Assembly (NCBI GenBank): GCA_902560815.1
Contig: CACENP010000007.1
Span: forward strand, 1 to 64,000
Reading direction: 5' to 3'
Source of the DNA: an uncultured Pelagibacteraceae bacterium
Lineage (GTDB): Bacteria; Pseudomonadota; Alphaproteobacteria; Pelagibacterales; Pelagibacteraceae
DNA length: 64,000 nucleotides
Shown here: positions 50,240 through 58,876 of the stretch, in pieces
How positions within the stretch are numbered: position 1 is the first letter of the stretch
How the letters are laid out: each line of letters starts with the position of its first letter
The notes under the pieces: generated by a model
What the model saw: only the letters and a program-made list of their open reading frames with translations
Databases searched by the model: none
Told to the model about the DNA's origin: nothing
Program-made: the position numbers and the translations under genes

Positions 50240-51316
50240 ATGAAAAAAGAAAAAAAAATCATAACAAATAAAAGGCGTTCGTTTATTAAGAAAGCCGGTT
50301 TGTTAACTTTGGGTGCGGCTGGGGCGACTGTTGTAAAAGCTCCTTATGTTTATGCGGCGTCAAATCCGATTAAATGGAGGCTACAAACATATTCTGGTGC
50401 ACCTTTAGGAGCTCATGTGATTAAGCCACAAATTGAAGCTTTTAATAAAGCTGCGCACGGCGAAATGGAAATTGAGCTTTACTATGCAGACCAATTAGTA
50501 CCAACTGATGAATTGTTTAGAGCAATGCAGGCAGGTACTATTGATGCTGTACAAAGTGATGACGCAACTATGGGTTCACCAGTAGATATACAGGTATTTG
50601 GTGGATATTTCCCATTTGCAACAAGATACAGCTTAGATGTTCCATCATTATTTAAATATTATGGTTTAAATGAAATTTGGGATGAAGCTTACAAAGAAGT
50701 TAAGGGAGTAAAATGGTTAAGCACTAGTGCTTGGGACCCTTGTCATCTATTTACTGTTAAGAAAAAAGTTACTTCATTAGCAGACATGAAAGGTTTAAGA
50801 GTTTTTGGCGTTCCTACTGCTGGAAAATTCTTGTCTAGATATGGTTTAATTCCAGTAATTGTACCTTGGGATGATGTTGAAACTGCAATGCAAACAGGTG
50901 AACTTGATGGTGTTTGTTGGTGCGGATTTACCGAAGCTTACGAAGTAGGTTGGGCTGATATTTGTAAATATGCTTTAACAAACGCAGTTACAGGTGCATG
51001 GTTTGGTTCTTACTTTGCCAATTCAAAAAGTTGGGAAAAATTAAGTCCAAAACTTCAAGCTTTATACCGTATGTCTATTAATGACTCTCATTATTATAGA
51101 CAAGTATGGTATTGGGGTGGAGAAGCAGATCTACGTGTTAATGGTAAAAAAATGGAACTAACAAGTCTTCCAGCAAATGAGTGGGGTAAAGTTGTAGAAG
51201 ACTCTAAAGAGTTCTGGGATGATACATCTAAAATTAGCCCACGTGCTAAAAAAGTTGTTGATGCATTTAAATTATATGCTCAAACAATGGAAAAAGCTGG
51301 TTATCCTTATAGATAA
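50240..51316 (+). CDS. dctP: TRAP transporter binding protein with TAT signal
   Basis: A 358-residue periplasmic DctP-type protein. The N-terminus NKRRSFIKKAGLLTLGAAGATVVKAPYVYAA carries a twin-Arg signal, so it is folded before export. The mature part resembles TakP and other alpha-keto-acid type binding proteins (WRLQTYSGAPLGAHVIKPQIEAFNKAAHGEMEIELYYADQL, TWGC-like VCWCGFTEAYEVGWADICKY region). It has a GAGGAAG Shine-Dalgarno and a 94-base leader. Ligand unknown; the neighbouring SDR, ALDH and ADH genes hint at a hydroxy-acid, keto-acid or alcohol-derived substrate. Confidence 0.88.
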   Translation: MKKEKKIITNKRRSFIKKAGLLTLGAAGATVVKAPYVYAASNPIKWRLQTYSGAPLGAHVIKPQIEAFNKAAHGEMEIELYYADQLVPTDELFRAMQAGTIDAVQSDDATMGSPVDIQVFGGYFPFATRYSLDVPSLFKYYGLNEIWDEAYKEVKGVKWLSTSAWDPCHLFTVKKKVTSLADMKGLRVFGVPTAGKFLSRYGLIPVIVPWDDVETAMQTGELDGVCWCGFTEAYEVGWADICKYALTNAVTGAWFGSYFANSKSWEKLSPKLQALYRMSINDSHYYRQVWYWGGEADLRVNGKKMELTSLPANEWGKVVEDSKEFWDDTSKISPRAKKVVDAFKLYAQTMEKAGYPYR

Positions 51317-51324
51317 TAATATTT

Positions 51325-51353
51325 TTAGGCGCTTCTTTTATAGAAGCGCCTAA
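51325..51353. terminator. Hairpin between the TRAP binding protein and the SDR gene
   Basis: A perfect 11-bp stem TTAGGCGCTTC/GAAGCGCCTAA with a seven-base loop lies 8 bases after the dctP stop and 10 bases before the 3' end of the convergent SDR gene. U tracts are short on both sides, but the stem is long and GC-rich for this genome. Confidence 0.75.
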
Positions 51354-51362
51354 TTCTAAGAT

Positions 51363-52118
51363 TTAAGGTTTAGCGGTAATACCGCCGTCGATAATAATTT
51401 CAGTTCCAGTAATATAATTAGATTGGTCACTTAATAGAAACATAACGGTATTTGATATATCTTGTGGTTTACCAATTCTATTAAGAGGTATTACTTTCGC
51501 CAATTTTTTTTTTGCAGATGGATTTTTTTTCCATCTTTTTTGCATATTAGTATCGACTGCTCCAGGTAATATACTATTTGATCTAATATTGTTTGAAGCA
51601 AATTGAATTGCTAGAGATTTTGATAGTCTAATCATAGCAGCTTTAGAGGATCCATAAGCATCCTGCGGTTTATCATCACCTGACAATGCATCAACAGACG
51701 AAATATGCACCATTGATCCAAATTTATTTTTTTTCATTTTAGGTATAATAGTTTTAGATAGATAAACCATTGATTTTAAGTTTATTTCATAGACTTTATC
51801 CCATATTTTGGGGTCAATATTAGTTGATGATATATCTTTATCAAACCATAAGACACCTGTTGTATTAATTAAATAATCAATCTGCTTATTTTTTTTGTAA
51901 AATATTTCTATAGATTTTTTTAATTTTTTAAAATTAGTAACATCAATATTTTTATATGTGCAATTTTGATTATCTTTTAAAAAATTTTTAGGAGGTTTTT
52001 TTAAATCAATCATAAGTACCGCAATATTATTTTTTGATAAATTTTTAGAAACTTCTAAACCCATACCCCCACATGCACCTGTAACAATTGCTGATTTACC
52101 CTTGTAAGTAAGCTTCAT
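51363..52118 (-). CDS. Short-chain dehydrogenase/reductase (SDR)
   Basis: A 251-residue classical SDR. The cofactor motif is VTGACGGMGLEVSKNL (TGxxxGxG), NTTGVLWF replaces the usual NNAG, and the active site has Ser in VHISSVDALSG and Tyr-x3-Lys in YGSSKAAMIRLSK near 155. The C-terminal NYITGTEIIIDGG is standard. It probably reduces or oxidises a small hydroxy/keto compound. It lies four bases after the ALDH gene on the same strand and is convergent with the TRAP genes, so a shared substrate is plausible but unproven. Confidence 0.85.
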   Translation of the reverse strand: MKLTYKGKSAIVTGACGGMGLEVSKNLSKNNIAVLMIDLKKPPKNFLKDNQNCTYKNIDVTNFKKLKKSIEIFYKKNKQIDYLINTTGVLWFDKDISSTNIDPKIWDKVYEINLKSMVYLSKTIIPKMKKNKFGSMVHISSVDALSGDDKPQDAYGSSKAAMIRLSKSLAIQFASNNIRSNSILPGAVDTNMQKRWKKNPSAKKKLAKVIPLNRIGKPQDISNTVMFLLSDQSNYITGTEIIIDGGITAKP

Positions 52119-52122
52119 TTTT

Positions 52123-53499
52123 TTACAATTCTTTCTTAAGGTGAAAACTTTTTGGTTTTGTTAGATGTTCATATGCTATCTCGGATAAAGAACATCCTTT
52201 TCCAGTTTCTTTTACACCTGTCCAAGATAATCCTGGATCTAAGTAATCACATCTATTCATAAATAAAGTTCCAGTATTCACTTTATTGCCAAGCTTTTCT
52301 GCAACATCAATATCCTTAGTCCAAATAGATGCGGTTAAACCATAAGGACTATCATTCATTAAATTTACACCTTCATTGTCATTATCTACTGCCATTATTC
52401 CTACACAAGGACCAAAAGTTTCTTCCATCATAAATTTCATTTCATGATTTACATTAGTTAGAACTTGAGGGATCATGTAATTTTTATGTTCTTTTGGGTA
52501 ATCAAATTTTGATTCATCAATCATCATTTTTGCACCTTGTTTTACAGCTAAATTCATTTGATCTTTAATAAAATCTGCAGCAGATAATTTAACAACAGGA
52601 CCAAGGTTGATATCTTTTTTTAACGGATTACCCAATTTGTAGCTGTATGTTTTATCAATAAACAATTCTAAAAAATTATTATATATTTTTTTATCTACGT
52701 AGATTCTTTCTATACCGCAGCAAGATTGACCAGAATTGAAAAAAGAACCATCTACAAGATTTTCTACAGTATTTTCAAGATCAGCATCATGTCTTACATA
52801 TGCCGGATCCTTTCCACCCAATTCAAGTGCAATACTTATAAATTTATTCATTGTTGATTTTTGAACTTCATAACCCGCACTTACTGACCCTGTAAATGAA
52901 ACAAACCCAATTCTTTTATCAGAAACTATTTTCAAACTGTCATTGTGGTTAAGATGTAAATAATTAAATGTATTATTAGGAAGAGTTTTTTTAGCTGATT
53001 CATACAATTGCTCAGCACAAAGAGGTGTTTGGGCTGAGTGCTTTAATATTACAGAATTTCCTGCAGCAAGAGATGGTATAATTGAATTAACAGACGTTAA
53101 ATAAGGATAGTTCCATGGAGCTATAATAAAAGAAACACCCATTGGAATTCTTTTAATATAATTTTTAAAATTTTCTTTTTCTGGCAAATAGATATTTTTT
53201 AATTTTTCATCCGCAATTGAGAGCATATAATCAGCTCTTTCTTTAAAACCTTTTAATTCATTTAACGCTTGAGAGATTGGCCTTCCCATTTGTCTGGTAA
53301 TTTCTTCAATAATTTGTTTTTCTTTTGATAAAAAGTCAGCAACAAATTTTTTTAATAAATCAACTCTTTCCTCTACTTTAAGTGATCCCCATTCATTTTG
53401 GGCTATAACTGAATTAGATATAGTTTCTTCAATTATTTTCGAATTATACTCTCTTTCGACATATATTGTATTATCTATTGGTGTAATTGTTTGGATCAT
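52123..53499 (-). CDS. Aldehyde dehydrogenase, NAD(P)-dependent
   Basis: A 458-residue ALDH. Landmarks: IIAPWNYPYLTSVNSIIPSLAAGN near 125, FTGSVSAGYEVQKS near 200, LELGGKDPAYV near 225 and the catalytic Cys in NSGQSCCGIERIYV near 258. The C-terminal EETFGPCVGIMAVDN and GVKETGKGCSLSEIAYEHLTKPKS are intact. It precedes the SDR gene by four bases and diverges from the Fe-ADH gene with a 70-base spacer, an arrangement suited to joint control of an alcohol-to-acid route. Substrate not readable. Confidence 0.85.
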   Translation of the reverse strand: MIQTITPIDNTIYVEREYNSKIIEETISNSVIAQNEWGSLKVEERVDLLKKFVADFLSKEKQIIEEITRQMGRPISQALNELKGFKERADYMLSIADEKLKNIYLPEKENFKNYIKRIPMGVSFIIAPWNYPYLTSVNSIIPSLAAGNSVILKHSAQTPLCAEQLYESAKKTLPNNTFNYLHLNHNDSLKIVSDKRIGFVSFTGSVSAGYEVQKSTMNKFISIALELGGKDPAYVRHDADLENTVENLVDGSFFNSGQSCCGIERIYVDKKIYNNFLELFIDKTYSYKLGNPLKKDINLGPVVKLSAADFIKDQMNLAVKQGAKMMIDESKFDYPKEHKNYMIPQVLTNVNHEMKFMMEETFGPCVGIMAVDNDNEGVNLMNDSPYGLTASIWTKDIDVAEKLGNKVNTGTLFMNRCDYLDPGLSWTGVKETGKGCSLSEIAYEHLTKPKSFHLKKEL

Positions 53500-53569
53500 A
53501 AAAAATGTAAGATTAAACTAGATTAATTTCATTTACCATATTAAAAATCCTCTATAAATAAATTTAAAT

Positions 53570-54733
53570 ATGAACAAATATAATTGGAATTATCCAACCA
53601 CAATGTGGGTAGGTGAAAATAGAATTGCCGATTTAGGTAGTGCTTGCAAACAGCTAAGTATTAAAAGTCCTTTAATAGTTACAGACAGTGGTTTGGCTAA
53701 AACTCAGATGGTTTTAAATATATTAGAAAAATTAAAAAATGAAGGATTTAAAGTTAGTATTTTTTCAAAAGTTGTAGGTAACCCTACAGGCACAAATGTT
53801 AAAGAAGGAGTTGAAATATATAATAAAGATAGTTGTGACGGTGTTATAGCATTTGGAGGAGGTAGTGGACTAGATGTTGGAAAAGCTGTAGCATTTATGT
53901 CGGGACAAACTCTTTCAATTTGGGACTTTGAAGACGTGGGAGATAACTGGACTAAAGCAAATCATGATAAAATTTCTCCAATTATAGCTGTTCCAACTAC
54001 TGCTGGCACAGGATCTGAAACAGGTAGGGCTTCTGTAATTTTAAATGAAGAAACCGGTGTAAAAAATATTATTTTTCATCCAAAATTTTTACCATCAATC
54101 GTAATATTAGATCCAACTTTAACTATTGGTCTACCACCAAAAATTACAGCTGCTACAGGAATGGATGCATTAGCTCATAATCTTGAAGCATTTTGTGCAC
54201 CTGGATTTCATCCAATGGCCGATGGTATCGCTTTAGAAGGAATGAGAATGATTAATCAATGGTTGTTAAAAGCTGTCAAAGATGGTTCAAATATTGAAGC
54301 GAGAATGAACATGTTAACAGCTGCAAGCATGGGATCTACTGCTTTTCAAAAAGGATTAGGGGCAATTCATTCTTTAAGTCACCCTGTTAACGCTGTTAAT
54401 AATATTCATCATGGATTATCAAATGCAATATTCATGCCATATGTTTTGACTTTCAATAAAGATGTAATTGAAGAAAAAATTATTAAAATTTGTAAATATT
54501 TAGAATTGCAAAATCAATCATTCGATGCTTTTATACAGTGGGTTTTAGAATTAAGACAAAAATTAGATATGCCACACAAGTTATCAGATGTTATAAAAAA
54601 AGAAGATTTTGATATTGAAAGATTGTCAAAAATGGCCTTAGAAGATCCATCAACCTCATCTAATCCAAAAAAAATGACAGTTAATGATATGAAAATTTTG
54701 TACGAACACAGCATGTCTGGGAAATTATTTTAA
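53570..54733 (+). CDS. Iron-containing alcohol dehydrogenase
   Basis: A 387-residue group III (Fe-ADH) enzyme. The NAD motif is FGGGSGLDVGKAVAFM near 98, VPTTAGTGSETGRASVI near 138 holds the second cofactor loop, and the metal ligands are Asp and His in GMDALAHNLEAFCAPGFHPMADGIALEGM near 195 and His in AIHSLSHPVNA and IHHGLSNA. Related SAR11 enzymes have been proposed to oxidise methanol and other short-chain alcohols. The one-base overlap with the following amidotransferase gene implies coupled translation, and the divergent ALDH could take the aldehyde product. Confidence 0.9.
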   Translation: MNKYNWNYPTTMWVGENRIADLGSACKQLSIKSPLIVTDSGLAKTQMVLNILEKLKNEGFKVSIFSKVVGNPTGTNVKEGVEIYNKDSCDGVIAFGGGSGLDVGKAVAFMSGQTLSIWDFEDVGDNWTKANHDKISPIIAVPTTAGTGSETGRASVILNEETGVKNIIFHPKFLPSIVILDPTLTIGLPPKITAATGMDALAHNLEAFCAPGFHPMADGIALEGMRMINQWLLKAVKDGSNIEARMNMLTAASMGSTAFQKGLGAIHSLSHPVNAVNNIHHGLSNAIFMPYVLTFNKDVIEEKIIKICKYLELQNQSFDAFIQWVLELRQKLDMPHKLSDVIKKEDFDIERLSKMALEDPSTSSNPKKMTVNDMKILYEHSMSGKLF

Positions 54734-55530
54734 TGAAAAATTTAAATTTATTAGTTGTTGAAGGAAACCTACCAAATGAAAATCAAAATTTTAAAAATTC
54801 AGGTATAAAAACTCATGCAGAAAGTTTACAAGAGAGTCTTGCGTATTATTCAAAAGATTTAAATATTGATGTTTTTAATCCATGTACAGAAAAAAGTTTT
54901 GATAAAATAATTCCAAATATTAAAAAATATGATGGATTAATTTGGGGTGGTAGTAGCTTGAGCATCTATAACGATTGTATAGAAATTCGCAGACAAATTG
55001 CTTTTATGAAAGAATGTTTAAAAAATATTAAAAAAATTTTAGCTATATGCTGGGGTATGCAAGTAGCCGTAACAGCAGCAGGAGGAGAAGTAAAAAAAGC
55101 ATCTAATGGGGCACATATTGGTATAGCCAAAGATATTGAAATTAATGAAAATGGATTGAAGCACCCTTTATATAGACATAAAAATAAAAAATTTAATTCA
55201 CCAGCTTTTAATTTTGATGAGGTAGTTACTTTACCAAATGAGGCAACTCATTTAGCATCAAACAAAATTAATAAAATACAGAGCATTCATTTTAAATCTG
55301 GCGTAAGTGATATATGGGGTTTGCAGTATCATCCTGAAATTACATATGATAAAATGATTACATTAATTAAATTTAGAAAAGAAAGACTTATAACTGTTAG
55401 AAAATGTTTTAAAGATGAAGAAGAAATTCAAAATCATATTAAATTTATTGAAGAAGAAATCAAAAAATCAAAAAAAGACACTAGAATGCTAGAGTTAAAA
55501 AATTGGTTAGACTATCTAAAGGCAGCTTAA
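54733..55530 (+). CDS. Class I glutamine amidotransferase-like protein
   Basis: A 265-residue GATase-type hydrolase. The nucleophile Cys lies in ILAICWGMQVAVTAAGGEV near 99, and the His-Glu pair in IWGLQYHPEITYD near 203. There is no synthetase domain, so it probably cleaves a gamma-glutamyl amide, like PuuD-type or GMP-synthase-glutaminase-like relatives. The first residues MKNLNLLVVEGNLPNENQNFKNSGIKTHAESL match this stand-alone group. It overlaps the ADH stop by one base, and its own stop abuts that of the convergent fhs gene with no spacer. The substrate is unknown; a gamma-glutamylated amine or amino alcohol is possible. Confidence 0.8.
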   Translation: MKNLNLLVVEGNLPNENQNFKNSGIKTHAESLQESLAYYSKDLNIDVFNPCTEKSFDKIIPNIKKYDGLIWGGSSLSIYNDCIEIRRQIAFMKECLKNIKKILAICWGMQVAVTAAGGEVKKASNGAHIGIAKDIEINENGLKHPLYRHKNKKFNSPAFNFDEVVTLPNEATHLASNKINKIQSIHFKSGVSDIWGLQYHPEITYDKMITLIKFRKERLITVRKCFKDEEEIQNHIKFIEEEIKKSKKDTRMLELKNWLDYLKAA

Positions 55531-57213
55531 TTAAAATAAACCTTCTATTTCGCCTTTGTCATTTAATTTAATTGAATCTGCGGCAGGGACTCTTGGAAGA
55601 CCTGGCATTGTCATTATCGCTCCACAAACAACCACAATAAATTCTGCTCCTGATGATAATCTTACTTCTCTTATTGGAACCACATGTCCCGTAGGAGCAC
55701 CTTTTAGACTAGGGTCAGTTGAAAAACTATATTGAGTTTTAGCAATACATATAGGAAGATTTCCATAACCTTTTGATTCAAAATCTTTAAGTTGATCTCT
55801 TATTTTTGTATCAGCCACTACTTCACTCGCATGATAAATTTCTTGTGCGATTGTCTCAATTTTTTTAAATAAAGGCATCTTATCTTCATATAAAAATTTA
55901 AAAGTATTTTTATTATTACTAATATCTACAACAATGTTTGCTAGGTCTTTTGTTCCTTCTCCTCCATCTGACCAGTGTTTACAAATAGATGATTTTACAC
56001 CTAATGTTTTACAAAAATCCATAAGTGCATTAACTTCTTTATCAGTATCTGTGATAAAATGGTTAACAGCCACCACAACTGGTAAACCAAACTTCCTAAC
56101 GTTATTAATATGTCTTTCAAGATTTACCAATCCTTTGTTTAAAGCTTTAACATTTTCATTTTTAAGATCATCTTTAGCTACACCACCATGCATTTTTAAA
56201 GCTCTTATTGTTGCAACAATAACCACGCAATCAGGTTTTAAATTTGATTTTCTACATTTAATATCTATAAATTTTTCAGCTCCTAGATCAGCACCAAAAC
56301 CAGCCTCAGTTACAACATAATCAGCTAATTTTAATCCTGTTTTTGTTGCTATTACAGAATTACAACCATGCGCAATATTTGCAAAAGGTCCTCCATGTAT
56401 TATTGCTGGGTTGTTTTCTAATGTTTGAGTCACATTAGGTCTAATTGCATCTTTTAATAAAACAGTCATTGGTCCATGAGCATTTAAGTCTTTTGCATAA
56501 ATTGGATTTTTATCTCTGGTGTAGGCTACAGTAATATTTCCAATTCTATTTTCTAAATCTGTTAAATCATTTGCTAAGCAGAATATGGCCATTATTTCAG
56601 AAGCAACTGTAATATCAAAACCATCTTGCCTCGGATATCCATTCGCTACACCTCCTAGATCTACAACAATTGATCTTAAAGAACGATCATTCATGTCCAT
56701 AACTCTTTTCCAAACAATTCTTCTAACATCAATGTTTAATTTATTGCCCCAATAGATATGATTATCTATTAAAGCAGAAAGAAGATTATGAGCTGAGGTT
56801 ATTGCGTGAAAATCTCCTGTAAAATGTAAATTTATCTGTTCCATAGGAACTACTTGCGCATAACCGCCTCCAGCAGCCCCACCTTTCATTCCAAAAGAAG
56901 GTCCTAAGCTAGGTTCTCGAAGACATACAATTGATTTTTTTCCGATTTTATTTAAACCATCATTTAGACCAACTGATGTTGTTGTTTTTCCTTCACCAGC
57001 AGGAGTAGGAGTAATTGCAGTAACTAAAATTAATTTTCCATCTTTTTTATTATTTAAAGTATCTAAATACTCAGTTTTAATTTTAGCGATATATCTTCCT
57101 ATTGGACTATAGACTTCAGCTTTGTCAGGCACATCTAGTCCATTAAGCACTTCTTGAATCGGCTTCATTTTTGCTGCTCTTGCTATTTCAATATCAGATT
57201 TTACTTTCCCCAT
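55531..57213 (-). CDS. fhs: Formate-tetrahydrofolate ligase
   Basis: A 560-residue enzyme that links formate to 10-formyl-THF with ATP, reversible in C1 oxidation. The P-loop is [20 protein letters not shown] near 68-87. Other family blocks are [80 protein letters not shown] and [19 protein letters not shown]. Length is normal. It diverges from the SoxBDAG operon, which makes folate-bound C1 units. It was probably named here by its family rather than its local regulation, but the pairing with Sox is logical. Confidence 0.96.
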   Translation of the reverse strand: MGKVKSDIEIARAAKMKPIQEVLNGLDVPDKAEVYSPIGRYIAKIKTEYLDTLNNKKDGKLILVTAITPTPAGEGKTTTSVGLNDGLNKIGKKSIVCLREPSLGPSFGMKGGAAGGGYAQVVPMEQINLHFTGDFHAITSAHNLLSALIDNHIYWGNKLNIDVRRIVWKRVMDMNDRSLRSIVVDLGGVANGYPRQDGFDITVASEIMAIFCLANDLTDLENRIGNITVAYTRDKNPIYAKDLNAHGPMTVLLKDAIRPNVTQTLENNPAIIHGGPFANIAHGCNSVIATKTGLKLADYVVTEAGFGADLGAEKFIDIKCRKSNLKPDCVVIVATIRALKMHGGVAKDDLKNENVKALNKGLVNLERHINNVRKFGLPVVVAVNHFITDTDKEVNALMDFCKTLGVKSSICKHWSDGGEGTKDLANIVVDISNNKNTFKFLYEDKMPLFKKIETIAQEIYHASEVVADTKIRDQLKDFESKGYGNLPICIAKTQYSFSTDPSLKGAPTGHVVPIREVRLSSGAEFIVVVCGAIMTMPGLPRVPAADSIKLNDKGEIEGLF

Positions 57214-57350
57214 TTTAGCTTTCTATATTTAATATATTCAAACTCATTTGAGCTGGATTAATATCTTCTTTTATGGTTTTTTTAAAGTTCTAAAAAATAT
57301 ATATAAAAAAAATAAAGAACTATTTATACTAATTACGATAAAATTTGATT

Positions 57351-58607
57351 ATGCAAAAATATTCAGTCTTCAGCCTTATCAAAAATGCTTTTAAAGGTCA
57401 TAAAGATTGGGAAGTGGCCTGGAAAGACCCAACTCCTAAATCTGAATACGATGTTATCATTATAGGAGGCGGAGGTCATGGTTTAGCCACAGCATATTAC
57501 CTTGCTAAAGAACACAACATTACAAAAGTCGCTATTATTGAAAAAGGCTGGATAGGTGGAGGTAATGTTGGAAGAAACACAACAATAATTCGATCAAATT
57601 ACATGCATGATGAAAATGGTTTGTTTAGTGAGTTCGGTATGGACTTGTGGAGAAGCATGAGTCAGGATTTAAATTTTAATGTAATGTTTTCTCCGAGAGG
57701 AATAATTAATCTTGCACATTCTGATGCACAGATGAATGTTTATTCTAGAAGAGGAAATTCAATGCGTTTAAATGGAATTGATGCAGTTCTGTTAAATAGA
57801 GAAGAGGTTAGAAAAATTATTCCTATGGCAGATTTTTCTGAAAATGTAAGATTTCCAATTTTTGGTGGACTGATGCAGCCTAGCGCAGGAACAGCTAGAC
57901 ATGATGCTGTTGCTTGGGGGTATGCACGCCAAGCAGACTCGATGGGAGTAGATATTATTCAAAATTGTGAAGTCACAGGGTTCGACGTTTCCAATGGAAA
58001 AATTTTAGGAATAAGAACTTCAAAAGGTGATATTAAAGCAAAAAAAATTGGTCTTTGTGTTGCTGGAAGTACAAATATTTTAGCAGAAAAATTAAATATG
58101 ACACTGCCTATAGAAACACATCTTTTACAAGCATGTGTTTCAGAACCAATTAAACCAATCTTAGACAATGTTGTTACATTTGGAGCTGGACACTTTTATT
58201 GCAGTCAATCTGATAAAGGCGAAATGGTTATGGGTGGAGATCTTGATGGATACAACAGTTATGCTCAAAGAGGAAATCTTCCAACGTTACAACATGTATT
58301 AACTGAAGGAATAGCAATGTTTCCGTTTCTAAGTAAATTAAAAATGCTTAGAACATGGGGAGGAATTATGGATATGTCTATGGATGGATCACCTATTATT
58401 GACAAGACACATATTGATGGATTGTATTTAAATTGTGGATGGTGTTATGGAGGGTTTAAAGCAACTCCTGCATCTGGATGGACTTTTGCTCATACAATTG
58501 CTGAAGACAGACCTCACGAACTTAACGCAGGCTATAGTTTAAATAGGTTTAATACTGGACATTTAATTGACGAAAAAGGTCTTGGAACTAAAACTTGGAT
58601 TTCTTAA
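57351..58607 (+). CDS. soxB: Heterotetrameric sarcosine oxidase-type beta subunit
   Basis: A 418-residue FAD subunit. The track opens at a TTG (57345), but ATG 57351 (MQKYSVFSLIKNAF) is the likely start. The FAD fold is DVIIIGGGGHGLATAYYLAKE, followed by the Sox-specific GGGNVGRNTTIIRSNYMHDENGLFSEFGMDLW, HDAVAWGYARQADSMG and the C-terminal LYLNCGWCYGGFKATPASGW. It removes a methyl from sarcosine or another N-methyl amino acid, handing it to the alpha subunit's folate. In methylamine users near-identical proteins (MgdA) oxidise N-methylglutamate, so both readings are open. The delta gene starts immediately after its stop. Confidence 0.9.
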   Translation: MQKYSVFSLIKNAFKGHKDWEVAWKDPTPKSEYDVIIIGGGGHGLATAYYLAKEHNITKVAIIEKGWIGGGNVGRNTTIIRSNYMHDENGLFSEFGMDLWRSMSQDLNFNVMFSPRGIINLAHSDAQMNVYSRRGNSMRLNGIDAVLLNREEVRKIIPMADFSENVRFPIFGGLMQPSAGTARHDAVAWGYARQADSMGVDIIQNCEVTGFDVSNGKILGIRTSKGDIKAKKIGLCVAGSTNILAEKLNMTLPIETHLLQACVSEPIKPILDNVVTFGAGHFYCSQSDKGEMVMGGDLDGYNSYAQRGNLPTLQHVLTEGIAMFPFLSKLKMLRTWGGIMDMSMDGSPIIDKTHIDGLYLNCGWCYGGFKATPASGWTFAHTIAEDRPHELNAGYSLNRFNTGHLIDEKGLGTKTWIS

Positions 58608-58874
58608 ATGTTACATATTAAATGCCCTCACTGTGGATTACGATCTCAAAATGAATTTTCATATGGTGGCGATGCAACAGTTAAAAGACCAGAATTAAAT
58701 AAAGAAATTTCGGATCAAGATTGGGACAGTTTTGTTTATTTACGTAAAAGTCCAAGAGGAAAACATTTAGAATTATGGCAACATATTTCTGGATGTAGAC
58801 GATGGATTAAAGTTGAAAGAGACACGTTAACCCACGAAATATTTAAAACATTAAAAGCAAACGAAGAAGTATAA
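58608..58874 (+). CDS. soxD: Sarcosine oxidase-type delta subunit
   Basis: An 88-residue zinc-binding small subunit. The metal ligands are in IKCPHCGLRSQNEFSYGGDA (two Cys at 6 and 9) and the C-terminal WQHISGCRRWIKVERDTLTHEI (His and Cys). The SYGGDATVKRPEL and YLRKSPRGKHLELW stretches are typical. It bridges the beta and alpha chains in the heterotetramer. Its start directly abuts the soxB stop, and two bases separate it from soxA. Secure as part of the four-subunit oxidase/dehydrogenase set. Confidence 0.93.
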   Translation: MLHIKCPHCGLRSQNEFSYGGDATVKRPELNKEISDQDWDSFVYLRKSPRGKHLELWQHISGCRRWIKVERDTLTHEIFKTLKANEEV

Positions 58875-58876
58875 AG

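Noticed and set aside
55934-56320. 128-residue plus-strand ORF opposite fhs
   Set aside because: Antisense shadow of a well-conserved enzyme, with no recognisable domain or start signals.
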